Part shown: one piece after another, positions 34,834-43,687 of the stretch
How the letters are laid out: each line of letters opens with the position of its first letter
How positions within the stretch are numbered: the first letter of the stretch is position 1
Origin: Maritimibacter alkaliphilus
GTDB taxonomy: Bacteria > Pseudomonadota > Alphaproteobacteria > Rhodobacterales > Rhodobacteraceae
Reading direction: 5' to 3'
Assembly: GCF_019801605.1 (NCBI RefSeq)
Contig: NZ_JAHVIT010000002.1
Location: 1,116,001 to 1,180,000, forward strand
DNA: 64,000 nucleotides
Notes under the pieces: model-generated
Database searches by the model: none
What the model was told of the DNA's origin: nothing
The model's input: only the letters and a program-made list of their open reading frames with translations
Made by a program: the position numbers and the translations under genes

Positions 34834-36828
34834 CTAGAGTACGATCGCCTCCAGCCCCGCGAGGGGGATCAGCGGCCGGTCGGGCGCCTCGTCCGTTTTC
34901 TTCAGCGCATCCGCCGCCACCAGCGGGCCGAAGTCGAGCCCGGTGAGCTGCGAGAGATCACGCAGCCGCAGCTGGAACGTCCGGTAGCCCGCAAAGGCAA
35001 AGCCCTCCACCGCCTCGCTGCGGCCCCGGTCCTGCAGGTAGTCGCGCACCAGCAGCTCCTGGCTCAGCAGGTAGGCGGTGCAATGCAACCGGATCACCTC
35101 GTCGCGGTCCTCGGCCAGCATGGCGACCACCTTCCAGAAGGCCAGAGGGAGCGGCACGCCAAGCTCGGGGATCAGCGCATCCGCCTCTGACAGGACAGGG
35201 CCGGAGAGCACGCAGGCGCGGAAGCCGAAGGTGCGGGTGCTTTCGAGGATGTAATCCTCAAGCCCCAGCCACATCTCGGGCTCCCGGTTCATGCCGGGCA
35301 GCTGCGGGGCTGCGTTGGTGTAGTGGAAACTGTCGAGGTTGGCGCGCATCGCCTCCTCGTCCGTGGCGCCCCAGTTGGTCGCGGCGCGGCGCACCATGTG
35401 GCCCCGGTCGAAGCCGCTGCCGCCATAGTCGCTGGCCCCCAGCTGCACGCCGTAGGGAATGCGGGCATCCTTCCACCAGTAGGAATTCGACCGCTTGATC
35501 GCGCGGGTCTTCTCGCCGTCGATGTTCAGCGCGGCGAGGACGGGCATCCGTCTGGTGAGCGAGTGCAGCACCGAGAAATGCTGGTAGCGCAGCTCGTGCG
35601 GGCGGTCATCGGTCGCGTCCTCGGGCCGGGCGAGGTTCAGCACGGGCGGCACGCCCGGCAGCGGCACCGGCGCCACGGCGAGGAACGCCGGGTCATAGCC
35701 GGTGCGCCCGGCAAAGAAGGCGGCGTCATGCCGCTGGCCGGCTTCCTCCTCCTCGGCCGGGGGGGCCTCGGGCAGGCCGGTGCCGGGAACCTGTCCGCCC
35801 GCCATCTCGTCCAGCAGGGCGGTCAGCGTGGCGGCGGGCACGGCGCTGTTGCCCTCGCCGTACCGGCCCGCGAAATGCAGCCCCACCGCCGCCTTCTGCT
35901 CCAGCGAGATCAGCGGCGAGCCGGAGTTGCCCCCCAGCGTGGTGCAATCATGGCTGAGCACGGAGAGCCCCGGCGCGACCATCAGCTTGCCGGGCGAGAA
36001 GCGCTTCACGTCGTAGAGCCCCTGGAAGTATCGCTCCATGTAGGTGACGTTGTTGCGGTAGGGATCGGCCGCCGGGTAACCCACGGTGGCAACCCATTCC
36101 TCCGCTGCGCCCGGCGTGGCAGCCAGCGGGATCGGCTCCGGCGGTGCTGCACCGTCGCCTGCGGGCAGCGCGATGCGGGCCAGGGCCACGTCGGCGGCCA
36201 TGTCCTCGGCGATGTAGGTGAACCGCTCCACCGGGCACAGCAGCGCGGGGTTCGCCGTCACGCCCTCCTCCTCGCCGAAGTCGATGAAGGCGCCGTAGCG
36301 CGCGTGGCTGAAGGGGTTGTAGAGAAACACGCCCGTGCCGGTCCAGCTGCGCCGGGCGACCAGCTTGGCTACGTGGCGGTTGGTGACGATCAGCAGGCCA
36401 TCCGGCCCGTCGGTGCCGATCACCCAGCCGGTGCCGCCCCAGCTCTGATCGTGGTTGGCGAACTCGATCCGCCCGACGGCGGCGATGCGCGGCTCCACCG
36501 CCGCGATCCTCAGGTCGATATCGGCGGGAAAGTCGCTGCCGGGCCCGGCCAGCGTGGTGGCGCCCACGACGGTGCCGTTCTGCACCATCAGCGGCGGGCG
36601 TCCGGTGATCTTCACGATCGCTTCCAGCGCTGTGGGGGGCATCAAGCCCGCGCTTTCCAGCTGATCCGGGGCCGTGTCGAGCGCGTTGCGGATGCGGTCG
36701 GGATCGAGGTTCAGTTCCTTCAGCACCGGCAGGTCGCGGTCGAGCGCGGCCGCGGCCTGATCGAAGGCCCCCTTGGCAGAGAGGCGGGCGAGGCGGGAAA
36801 TGCTTTCCTGAAAGGCTGGGTCTGGCAT
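34834..36828 (-). CDS. Trypsin-like protease fused to DNA/RNA non-specific endonuclease (NUC1)
   Basis: 664 residues, no signal peptide. Order: a small N-terminal helical region (about 1-75), a trypsin-like domain (about 105-345), an acidic Pro-rich linker (about 350-370), and a C-terminal beta-beta-alpha-metal endonuclease (about 400-655). The protease triad candidates are His152 (VTNRHVAK), Asp213 (AADVALARI) and Ser302 (LGGNSGSPL). The nuclease has DRGHMVRR (474-481) with His477, and FHYTNAAPQ (Asn505), followed by a WLGLEDY element, as in EndoG/NucA-type enzymes. All key residues are intact. The start follows TCGGAGGACCCC. It is last of four minus-strand genes, 49 bases after the STAND gene. 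Confidence 0.88.
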   Translation of the reverse strand: MPDPAFQESISRLARLSAKGAFDQAAAALDRDLPVLKELNLDPDRIRNALDTAPDQLESAGLMPPTALEAIVKITGRPPLMVQNGTVVGATTLAGPGSDFPADIDLRIAAVEPRIAAVGRIEFANHDQSWGGTGWVIGTDGPDGLLIVTNRHVAKLVARRSWTGTGVFLYNPFSHARYGAFIDFGEEEGVTANPALLCPVERFTYIAEDMAADVALARIALPAGDGAAPPEPIPLAATPGAAEEWVATVGYPAADPYRNNVTYMERYFQGLYDVKRFSPGKLMVAPGLSVLSHDCTTLGGNSGSPLISLEQKAAVGLHFAGRYGEGNSAVPAATLTALLDEMAGGQVPGTGLPEAPPAEEEEAGQRHDAAFFAGRTGYDPAFLAVAPVPLPGVPPVLNLARPEDATDDRPHELRYQHFSVLHSLTRRMPVLAALNIDGEKTRAIKRSNSYWWKDARIPYGVQLGASDYGGSGFDRGHMVRRAATNWGATDEEAMRANLDSFHYTNAAPQLPGMNREPEMWLGLEDYILESTRTFGFRACVLSGPVLSEADALIPELGVPLPLAFWKVVAMLAEDRDEVIRLHCTAYLLSQELLVRDYLQDRGRSEAVEGFAFAGYRTFQLRLRDLSQLTGLDFGPLVAADALKKTDEAPDRPLIPLAGLEAIVL

Positions 36829-36877
36829 CTGGGGTCCTCCGAAGGGTCCGGGCGGGGCCCGGGAAAAGGGCATGGGT

Positions 36878-39800
36878 CTAAGGTATGGTGGGAAAAATCC
36901 TCGAAAGTTCGGTGCCGGTGGCTGTCAGCGCGGCAAGGGCGGCGGCCTGATCGCCGGGTACGCCCGCCTTGAGGAAGGCGGCGAGGGCGGCGAGGCCCGC
37001 GGCCTCCGGCGTGGCCTCCGGGGCCCGGCGGTGCAGCGCCCGCCGCGACCGGCGGGCATGGCGGCGCAGCAGTTCGGGCGCAGGATGCAATGGCGGGGCG
37101 GCAGGCGCGTCCCAGAGGAGGAGCGCGGCGCGGGCGCTCTCCTCGGGCCGGGGGGCGGCGAGGTGCCGGGCGAGGCCGGCGGCGCTGACGTGATCGGCCG
37201 CGGGCCCGTGCCACGCGGCGGGTGCCGCGCCATGGGACCAGAGCCCGGCCACGCTGCGCCGCCAGCGTTCCGCCGCCCCGGCCACCACCGGCAGGTCGGG
37301 CAGGGCATGGTAGAGCGCGAAGCCGGTCGACCACTCCGCGTCGAGGCCGAGGGCATTGAGCCGTTCCACCATCTCGCCCGGGGACGTGCCCCCGACCGAC
37401 CCGAAGGCCGAGGGATCGGGGGCGTAGGGCGACCGGAGGCGGTCCGCGATCTCGCCCGCGACCGTGCCGATCTGGCCCAGCCAGTCTGCGAGCGTCGGGC
37501 TCTCGACCGTGATCGCAAGCTCCGTCAGGGCGGCCCGGTAGGGGGTCAGCGGCATCAGCAGGCCCGCGCGCGCGGCCGGATCGTCCGGCAGGCCGCGGTC
37601 CATCGCCAGCCCGGACACGCGGGCCCGCGCCTCGCTTTCGACCATGGCGCGGGCCTCGTCCCGGTCGATGCCGAAGGGCAGCTCCGCAAGGTGATCACTG
37701 ATCAGCCCCGCGCTGCGCATCAGCTCGGAGGGCGGGGTGATGTCGGGGGGCAGGGCGGTCAGCAGCAGCAGGTCGAGCGCCCCGCCCGCCAGCCCCTGCC
37801 GCTGGGTCTCGACATAGAGGTCGAGCAGCGGGAACAGCCGGTCGGGTGACGCCAGCCGGGCCTGCAATGCCGCGGGGCGGAACTCGGCCAGCATCTCCAG
37901 CAGGACGCGCCCGGTCAGCAGGTGCTCGGGGTCCTTGGGCGGCAGCAGGCGGTCGATCCCGGTCTCCGGCAGGGCGGCGAGAAGGCGGCGGGCGGCGCCC
38001 CACTGGCCCGAGAGCCAGAGGTAGGTCAGTGCCGTCAGGCCGGCGGGGGAGTCTGCGGCGAAGCTGCCCTCGAACCCCTTCTCGAGGATATATCCCGCCT
38101 CCCTCTGCGCGCCGTCCATCAGCATCATGGCGAGGTCGCGCACGGCGCGCTCGTCCGGGGCGCCGGGGGGCAGCGGCGTGCCCGGGGCGGCGGCGCGGAT
38201 ACGCCCGCTGCGGGGATCGCGGTAGAAGCGGGTCTCGCGGGAGGTCTGCGGTGGGGGCGGTGGTGCAACGGGGGGCGCAGGCGTCGCGCTGTCGGGGCGT
38301 TCTTGGGGCGGTTCGGGGGGCGGGGCCGCGTCCAGAAAGCTGTCGACGGGCAGGTCCGGCGGCCCACTGGCGCGCCCGAAGTCGGAGCGCAGCCCCATCG
38401 CCTGCCGCACTGCATCGCGGGTCGCGGGCGGCAGTTCTTCGAGGATGTCCTCGGTGAAGCCCTGCACGACTTCTGTCGGCAGGTTGGGCAGGGGCGCGCC
38501 GTCGCGGGTCATCTGCAGCCGGTGATAGAGCGCCTCCGCCGGGTCGCGCCCGGCGAACCATGCGGCAGCGGCGGCGTTGATGGCGGCGGTGGCGCGGTCG
38601 CGCTCGGCATAGATCAGCGGCAGGAAGGCGCGGCGCACATCGGCGCGGTGCTGTAGCCAGCCGCCGGCCTCGTCCACCAGCCAGTGATGCGCGGCCAGCT
38701 CCTGCAACAGGGCCTCGGGCCCCTCGCGGCTCAGGTCGAGGCCAAGGGCGGGGGCCACGATCTCCTGCAGGGTTTCGGCATTGATGCGCCGCAGGATCAG
38801 CCCCTCGTTCGCGACCTGCCGCAGGGTGTCGGGCACCCGCGAGAGGATCGCGCGGTAGAGGTAACCCGCAACGGCGATGTCATCGCCCGGTGCGATGTCC
38901 GGCGGCGTGGGGACGAGGGAGAGGGAGCTGTCGCGCTCCAGCGCCGTCGCGGCCAGTCGCAGCAGCAGCGGATTGCCCCCGGCGAGGGCAAGCACCCGCT
39001 CGGTCTCCGCCGGATCGAGGCGCGTGCGGCCCAGCAGGGCCCGGGCGGCGGTCTCCTCCAGCCCGCGCAGCGCGAGATGCTGCGCGCGCCGATCCGGCGC
39101 AGGGTCGAGGGCATCGCCCCGACCGGCCGAGATCACCGCCATCGGCTGCATCCCGTGGCGCAGCATAAGGTCGAGGTGATCGAAGAGCGTGAGCACATGG
39201 GTTTCCCCGCGTGAACGCAGCACCTCCAGCGTGTCGATCACCACCAGCAGGAGGCGGCCACTGTCGCCCACCGCCGCGCCCATCCCGCGCAGCAGCGCCT
39301 CGGGGCGCGACCGCGTGGCGCCCCGGCCCCGGGTGGCGGCGGCCTCTTCGGCGCTCTGGCGGCGCAGGTCCTGCAATATGGCGGCGCGGTCCGGCAGGGC
39401 ATCGGCCAGCTGGCGCGAGATCTCCTCGAAGAAGGCGTGCTGGTCGAGGATGTCGAGCCCGCCCCGGTCGAAGTCGAGCCGCAGGAGGAGAGGGGAGAGC
39501 TCCAGCCGCGCGGTCTGGATGACCTTCTCCAGCAGGAAGCTCTTGCCGATGCCGGGCAGGCCCGAGACATGGAGCGCCCGCGCCGGGGGCTTTTCGAGCG
39601 GAGCCTTGATCCAGTCGGCCATGCGCCGCAGCTCCGCCTCGCGCCCGTAGAAGCCGGAGGCCAGCTGCGCATCGTTGCGCGCGGCGCTCTGCAGCGCATT
39701 GAGCCGCGCGCGCAGGCCCGGCAGCAGGGCGGCGGCGGGCGCCAGATCCCCGGCCCGCGCAAGCGGCACGACAAGCGCGTCCAGCGCCGCGGGATCGGTG

Positions 39801-40138
39801 CCCTCGGCCATCTCGCGCGCCACGCTGTCCGGGGCAAAGGCGCCGCGGCCCAGCAGGGCCTCCTCGATCGGGGTGGCGCCGGTCAGCCGCGCCCGGTCCA
39901 TCCCGGCCAGCTGGGCGCGGCGGGGACGGGCCCGCATCAGCCAGAGTTCGTGGCCCGCCTCGATGCGCAGGGTGCAGGCGGCCCGCAGGACAGAGAGGAG
40001 ACCGGCCACCTTGAAGGGGTCGATCAGCGCGGTGCCGGTGGCGGTCAGCGCCTCGCGCGGGCTGAACTCGCCCTGCAGCGCGGCCCAGTCGAGCAGCGGC
40101 GTGGCATCGTCGAGTGTCTCGGGGTCGGGTGATTTCAT
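36878..40138 (-). CDS. STAND-type P-loop NTPase with long C-terminal helical region
   Basis: 1086 residues, cytosolic. After an N-terminal region of about 160 residues comes FYGREAEL, then Walker A GLPGIGKS (193-200), a Walker B-like LLLVVIDTLEVL (297-308), sensor-like VISAGR (335-340) and the STAND GNPL motif (388-391). This is the order seen in AP-ATPase/NACHT-like signalling NTPases. A winged-helix-like stretch follows, then a Pro-rich linker (about 555-590). The last half is Ala/Leu-rich and helical, perhaps a repeat-type ligand sensor. The start overlaps the stop of the upstream protease gene by four bases (ATGA). It is the likely switch of the cluster. Confidence 0.85.
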   Translation of the reverse strand: MKSPDPETLDDATPLLDWAALQGEFSPREALTATGTALIDPFKVAGLLSVLRAACTLRIEAGHELWLMRARPRRAQLAGMDRARLTGATPIEEALLGRGAFAPDSVAREMAEGTDPAALDALVVPLARAGDLAPAAALLPGLRARLNALQSAARNDAQLASGFYGREAELRRMADWIKAPLEKPPARALHVSGLPGIGKSFLLEKVIQTARLELSPLLLRLDFDRGGLDILDQHAFFEEISRQLADALPDRAAILQDLRRQSAEEAAATRGRGATRSRPEALLRGMGAAVGDSGRLLLVVIDTLEVLRSRGETHVLTLFDHLDLMLRHGMQPMAVISAGRGDALDPAPDRRAQHLALRGLEETAARALLGRTRLDPAETERVLALAGGNPLLLRLAATALERDSSLSLVPTPPDIAPGDDIAVAGYLYRAILSRVPDTLRQVANEGLILRRINAETLQEIVAPALGLDLSREGPEALLQELAAHHWLVDEAGGWLQHRADVRRAFLPLIYAERDRATAAINAAAAAWFAGRDPAEALYHRLQMTRDGAPLPNLPTEVVQGFTEDILEELPPATRDAVRQAMGLRSDFGRASGPPDLPVDSFLDAAPPPEPPQERPDSATPAPPVAPPPPPQTSRETRFYRDPRSGRIRAAAPGTPLPPGAPDERAVRDLAMMLMDGAQREAGYILEKGFEGSFAADSPAGLTALTYLWLSGQWGAARRLLAALPETGIDRLLPPKDPEHLLTGRVLLEMLAEFRPAALQARLASPDRLFPLLDLYVETQRQGLAGGALDLLLLTALPPDITPPSELMRSAGLISDHLAELPFGIDRDEARAMVESEARARVSGLAMDRGLPDDPAARAGLLMPLTPYRAALTELAITVESPTLADWLGQIGTVAGEIADRLRSPYAPDPSAFGSVGGTSPGEMVERLNALGLDAEWSTGFALYHALPDLPVVAGAAERWRRSVAGLWSHGAAPAAWHGPAADHVSAAGLARHLAAPRPEESARAALLLWDAPAAPPLHPAPELLRRHARRSRRALHRRAPEATPEAAGLAALAAFLKAGVPGDQAAALAALTATGTELSRIFPTIP

Positions 40139-41913
40139 GTCCAGTCCCCCCGCGCCTCGCGCACCCGCTTTCGCAGGCGCCGTGCCACTTCGCCGATCTG
40201 GCTGCCGTCGTAGCGCCCGGCGGGCGCCGCGAGGCCTGCGAGAACCGCGCTCGCGTGGTCCTCGATCGTGGTGCGGTCCCAGCCGAGGGCGAGGTCGCGG
40301 GCCATCTCGGTCAGGGTGAAGACCACCTCGGCCCGGGTGAACGGACCCAGGACCTCGCGCATCAGGCAGGGGCGGCGGGCGCTGCGGGCCTCGCCGAGGG
40401 AGGCCACGAGGTTCGAGGTCAGCGCGACGCCCTCGAAGCCCGCCAGAACGATGCGGATCAGGCCCTGCGGGGCGCAGGCGGCGATCAGGTGTTCGAGGTG
40501 CATTTGCAGCGCCCGGGGCGGGTCGCTGTCGGAGGTCTCGATGAAGAGCCAGACCGGGCGGCCCGTGGTCTCCGCCCGGTCCTGCAGCGCGGCGGCGAGC
40601 TGACGGGCCTGATCCTGCAGCACGGCGATGTCGGTGGTCTGCCCGGGCGCGACCCCCGGCTGCGCGGCGGGCCGGGCCGCAGCCCCAAGCACGGTGTCCG
40701 AGACGAGGCCCAGCAGGTCGTCGCCGCCGTCCTCGGGGGCGATGCGATGGGTTTCGTCCGGGGCCGCCATCTGGCGCAGGTAGAATTGCAGCACCGGGTA
40801 GGAGAAGCTGATGCCCGCAGACTGCCCGGCGTCGAGCCTGCGGATCCACAGGCCGCGCAGCATCTCGGCCTCGCCGGTGACGAGCGCCGCGATCCCGTCG
40901 AAGAAATCCGACCGCCCGATCAGGATATGACCGTCGAGCGAGCCGTCGTGCGACCACGGGTAGCGCGGCTGGCTGTCGTGCTGCAGCTGGCTGGCGAACT
41001 CGGCGTTGGAGACGAATTGCTCGTGCGGCACGAGACGGCGGTTGTTGTCCCACTTGCCCTGATGCAGCCCCACGAAGCGGAAGGCCCGGTCAAAGCCCGC
41101 CCCGCCCGAGGAGCCCTTGGCCGAGGGCGCGTCATGCTTGAGGCGGAGGTCCTGCGGACTGGTCCGCACCATGCGGCCGAATTCGATCCCGGCCTCGGCC
41201 CCGGCGGGAAAATGCACGAGGACGAAGCGGTGGGTGCCCGGTGCGACCTCTGCCAGCCGGCCGAGGTCGACCCGCCCGAAGAGATGCCCCAGCGGCCGGT
41301 CGAGCCGCAGGAGCGCGACATCCGGATGGGTCAATGCGGCGCCCTCGGGGGGCAGCAGGCCGCGTTCCTCGTCCGGGTGCGGCGGCAGGCAGAACCGCCG
41401 CCGGGCCGGGTAGCTCTGGCCGTCGGCGGCATGGACGCGGATCGGCTGGCCCTCGGCCCCGGTCAGCACATGGGCCGCGGTCAGCACCAGCCGGGGCGAG
41501 ATCAGCACCCCGCTGCCGGTGACCGTGCCGTCCACGCTGATCCGGCAGCGAAAGGCGCGGCTGCGCCGGGCAAAGACGGCGAGCGCCTCTTCGTCGAAGC
41601 CGGGCCCTGTGACGGCGCCGAAGGCCCCCATGGCCTGCGCCCAGTCGGGCTGTGGCGGCAGGGCACCGTCGGGCAGGTCGATCCCGTCGCGCAGGAGCAC
41701 GGCGGCGAACTTGTGGGTCAGCGCGTCCCTCTCGAGGTAGCGGATCAGCAGCTCGGCCAGCGGGGTGCCGAAGATCTCGGCCGTGGCGCGCAGGGTGGCG
41801 AGGTCCTGGATCACCTGCGGATCGTCGTAGGTGACGCGCAGCGCCTGTTCCACCAGCTCGGGGCGGGTGTCGATCACCGGCTGCAGCGCCGCCTGTGTCA
41901 GCCCCGAGGTCAT
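40135..41913 (-). CDS. Trypsin-like serine protease with N- and C-terminal accessory domains
   Basis: 592 residues, no signal peptide. The N-terminal 75 or so residues form a small helical domain (starting LTQAALQPVIDTRPELVEQA), of the kind I would compare with effector-associated domains. The protease domain (about 115-310) has His148 (LTAAHVL), Asp198 (HPDVALLRLD) and Ser269 (KGSSGGAGF). A C-terminal region (about 430-592; PVWLFIETSDSD, LIRIVLAGFEG, FTRAEVVFTL) resembles a P-loop NTPase core without a Walker A, perhaps an inactive STAND-like module. It overlaps the NTPase gene by four bases and starts three bases after the subtilase stop. Confidence 0.85.
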   Translation of the reverse strand: MTSGLTQAALQPVIDTRPELVEQALRVTYDDPQVIQDLATLRATAEIFGTPLAELLIRYLERDALTHKFAAVLLRDGIDLPDGALPPQPDWAQAMGAFGAVTGPGFDEEALAVFARRSRAFRCRISVDGTVTGSGVLISPRLVLTAAHVLTGAEGQPIRVHAADGQSYPARRRFCLPPHPDEERGLLPPEGAALTHPDVALLRLDRPLGHLFGRVDLGRLAEVAPGTHRFVLVHFPAGAEAGIEFGRMVRTSPQDLRLKHDAPSAKGSSGGAGFDRAFRFVGLHQGKWDNNRRLVPHEQFVSNAEFASQLQHDSQPRYPWSHDGSLDGHILIGRSDFFDGIAALVTGEAEMLRGLWIRRLDAGQSAGISFSYPVLQFYLRQMAAPDETHRIAPEDGGDDLLGLVSDTVLGAAARPAAQPGVAPGQTTDIAVLQDQARQLAAALQDRAETTGRPVWLFIETSDSDPPRALQMHLEHLIAACAPQGLIRIVLAGFEGVALTSNLVASLGEARSARRPCLMREVLGPFTRAEVVFTLTEMARDLALGWDRTTIEDHASAVLAGLAAPAGRYDGSQIGEVARRLRKRVREARGDWT

Positions 41914-41916
41914 GGC

Positions 41917-43548
41917 TCAGAAGACGCCGAGATGACCGGAGAGCGCGGGCCGCGCCGCCAGCCGGGCGCTCAGCCCGGGGCTGGCAGGGTCGGGTTTCAA
42001 GATCGCCTCGGTGGTGGCGCCGGCCTCGGCCGCGCGGGCCCGGGCGCCATGGCGGTAGGAGAGCCACAGCATCTCGGGCGCATAGTCGGCCAGGTCGGGG
42101 CCGTAGTCGTCGAGGGCCTGTGGCGCGTTGGCGGCCAGGTGTTCCTGCAGCACCATGTCGGTGCTCTGGACGCCCGCTGCCACGGGCGGCGTGACCGCCT
42201 CGTGCCCGGTGGCGGCGGTGGGCAGGGCGGCGTTCAGCAGCCGCTCCGCATCCAGCACGCCCGCGCCAAGCGCGCCGCTGCCGTTCCAGACCGGGGGCTT
42301 CACCATGCCATGGGTGGCGCAGTGCACGAACATCGCCTGCACCGTGGTGCCCGCCGCATCGGCCTTGGCCTTCAGCGCCGCCCGTCCGCCGTGCCGTGCC
42401 ACCCAGAGCGCCGCACAGCCCGCCGTCAGCGAGGTGGCCAGCGTCGTGCCCTGTGCCGCGCGGATGCCGTTGTCCGGGTCGGAGACCGCGTTCTTGGCCG
42501 CGCCCCAGACGTTTTCCCCGGGGGCGGAGAGGGTGACGGCAGGCCCGCTGCCGGTCTTGCCCCAGGGCGTGAGCGACTGGGTCAGCGCGGCCACGGCGGT
42601 GCAGATGCCCTGCGGCGCATAGGCGGCCGGGAAGACCACCCAGGGCCAGCAGTTGCCCGCGGCGCAGCAGATCACCACGCCCGCCGCCACCGCGTCCCGC
42701 AGGGCCTTCTCCGTCGCGGCCACCCGGGTCGGCCCGCCAAGCGCCATGGCGATGACATCGGCCCCCTGGGCCACCGCATGGGCGATGGCGGGGCCGATCG
42801 TCGTCTGGTTGAAGTTCACCACCGACTTGATCGCCCGGATCGGCAGGACCTTGGCCTCCGGCGCGGCCCCGGTGATGGCGCCATGGCCGCCGGTCTCGCC
42901 GCTGGCGTCGGCGGTGCCCCGGCTGGCAATCACGGAACAGACGAGGGTGCCATGGCCGGGATGCTTCATGAACCCGGTCACGAAGCGGTCCGAGGCATCG
43001 GTGCCGCCCTCGACATAGTTCTTCTGACCCGCATTGCGGATCACGTCCCAGAGCTCCTGATGGGTGGAATGGCCGGTGTCGATCACGGCCACGGTCGCTC
43101 CCTGTCCCCGGCTCAGCGTCCAGGCCTGCGGCGTGCGGATCACCGGATGGACCCAGCCGAAGGGCCGGATGTCCGTGCGCTTCGTCTCGCAGAGCGAGAG
43201 GCTCTCGGCGGTGCCATCCCCAACGGCGGCTGCACCGTAGAGCGAATCCCGCAGCACCGGGTTGGCGTCGCTGGCCCCGAGCGCCTCCTTCAGGGCGCGG
43301 GCAAAGGCAAAGACCCGGGGCTCCTGTCCGTCGGCGGGAATGCCGGGGAAGGTGACGAAGAAGAACCGGTCGGCCTCGGCCTCGAAGGCGGGTGTGACGA
43401 GAGGCGCGGCCTCGGGCAGCAGCGCCGTCAGCGCGGCGGCGAGGTCCTGCGGGGGGCGGGGGGCGTCGAAGACAAGCTCGACGATCAGGCTCTCGTCTGC
43501 CGCGAGGTCGGGCAGGCGCTGGAGCGCGGAAAAGGCTTCGGTTGGCAT
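41917..43548 (-). CDS. Cytosolic subtilisin-like (S8) protein with Thr at the nucleophile position
   Basis: 543 residues without a signal peptide. The N-terminal 125 or so residues may be a pro- or interaction domain. The S8 fold shows Asp157 (VAVIDTGH), His199 (KHPGHGTLV) and the oxyanion Asn299 (CAAGN). The last motif reads GTTLATSLTAG, where GTSMAxPxxAG is expected, so Thr369 takes the catalytic Ser position; the codon reads ACG. It may be a Thr-type, weak or dead protease. The start follows the strong CCGGAGGAGAGT. First gene of the four-gene cluster, 139 bases after the lysR stop. Confidence 0.87.
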   Translation of the reverse strand: MPTEAFSALQRLPDLAADESLIVELVFDAPRPPQDLAAALTALLPEAAPLVTPAFEAEADRFFFVTFPGIPADGQEPRVFAFARALKEALGASDANPVLRDSLYGAAAVGDGTAESLSLCETKRTDIRPFGWVHPVIRTPQAWTLSRGQGATVAVIDTGHSTHQELWDVIRNAGQKNYVEGGTDASDRFVTGFMKHPGHGTLVCSVIASRGTADASGETGGHGAITGAAPEAKVLPIRAIKSVVNFNQTTIGPAIAHAVAQGADVIAMALGGPTRVAATEKALRDAVAAGVVICCAAGNCWPWVVFPAAYAPQGICTAVAALTQSLTPWGKTGSGPAVTLSAPGENVWGAAKNAVSDPDNGIRAAQGTTLATSLTAGCAALWVARHGGRAALKAKADAAGTTVQAMFVHCATHGMVKPPVWNGSGALGAGVLDAERLLNAALPTAATGHEAVTPPVAAGVQSTDMVLQEHLAANAPQALDDYGPDLADYAPEMLWLSYRHGARARAAEAGATTEAILKPDPASPGLSARLAARPALSGHLGVF

Positions 43549-43687
43549 CGGACTCTCCTCCGGAACCGGGAAACGACTGTAAAAACGACTTCATGCAATA
43601 TGAGTCGCATCAGAGCACAATTCTGGGTTGCGTGTCAGTCCGGAATTCCCCACCTCGCCGTGGTCCGGCGCCCGGAGGGCGGTGGGA
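43549..43687 (-). promoter_or_regulatory. Likely promoter region of the protease-STAND-nuclease operon
   Basis: This is the only sizeable gap upstream of the four coupled genes. It is locally AT-richer (about 43575-43605, with two copies of AACGACT), but no clear -35/-10 pair could be fixed. Readthrough from the upstream lysR gene on the same strand is also possible. Confidence 0.4.

Noticed and set aside
43549-43687. A mobile-element boundary at the protease-STAND cluster.
   Set aside because: No transposase, integrase, tRNA, terminal inverted repeat or target duplication was found at either side, and base composition is close to that of neighbours.
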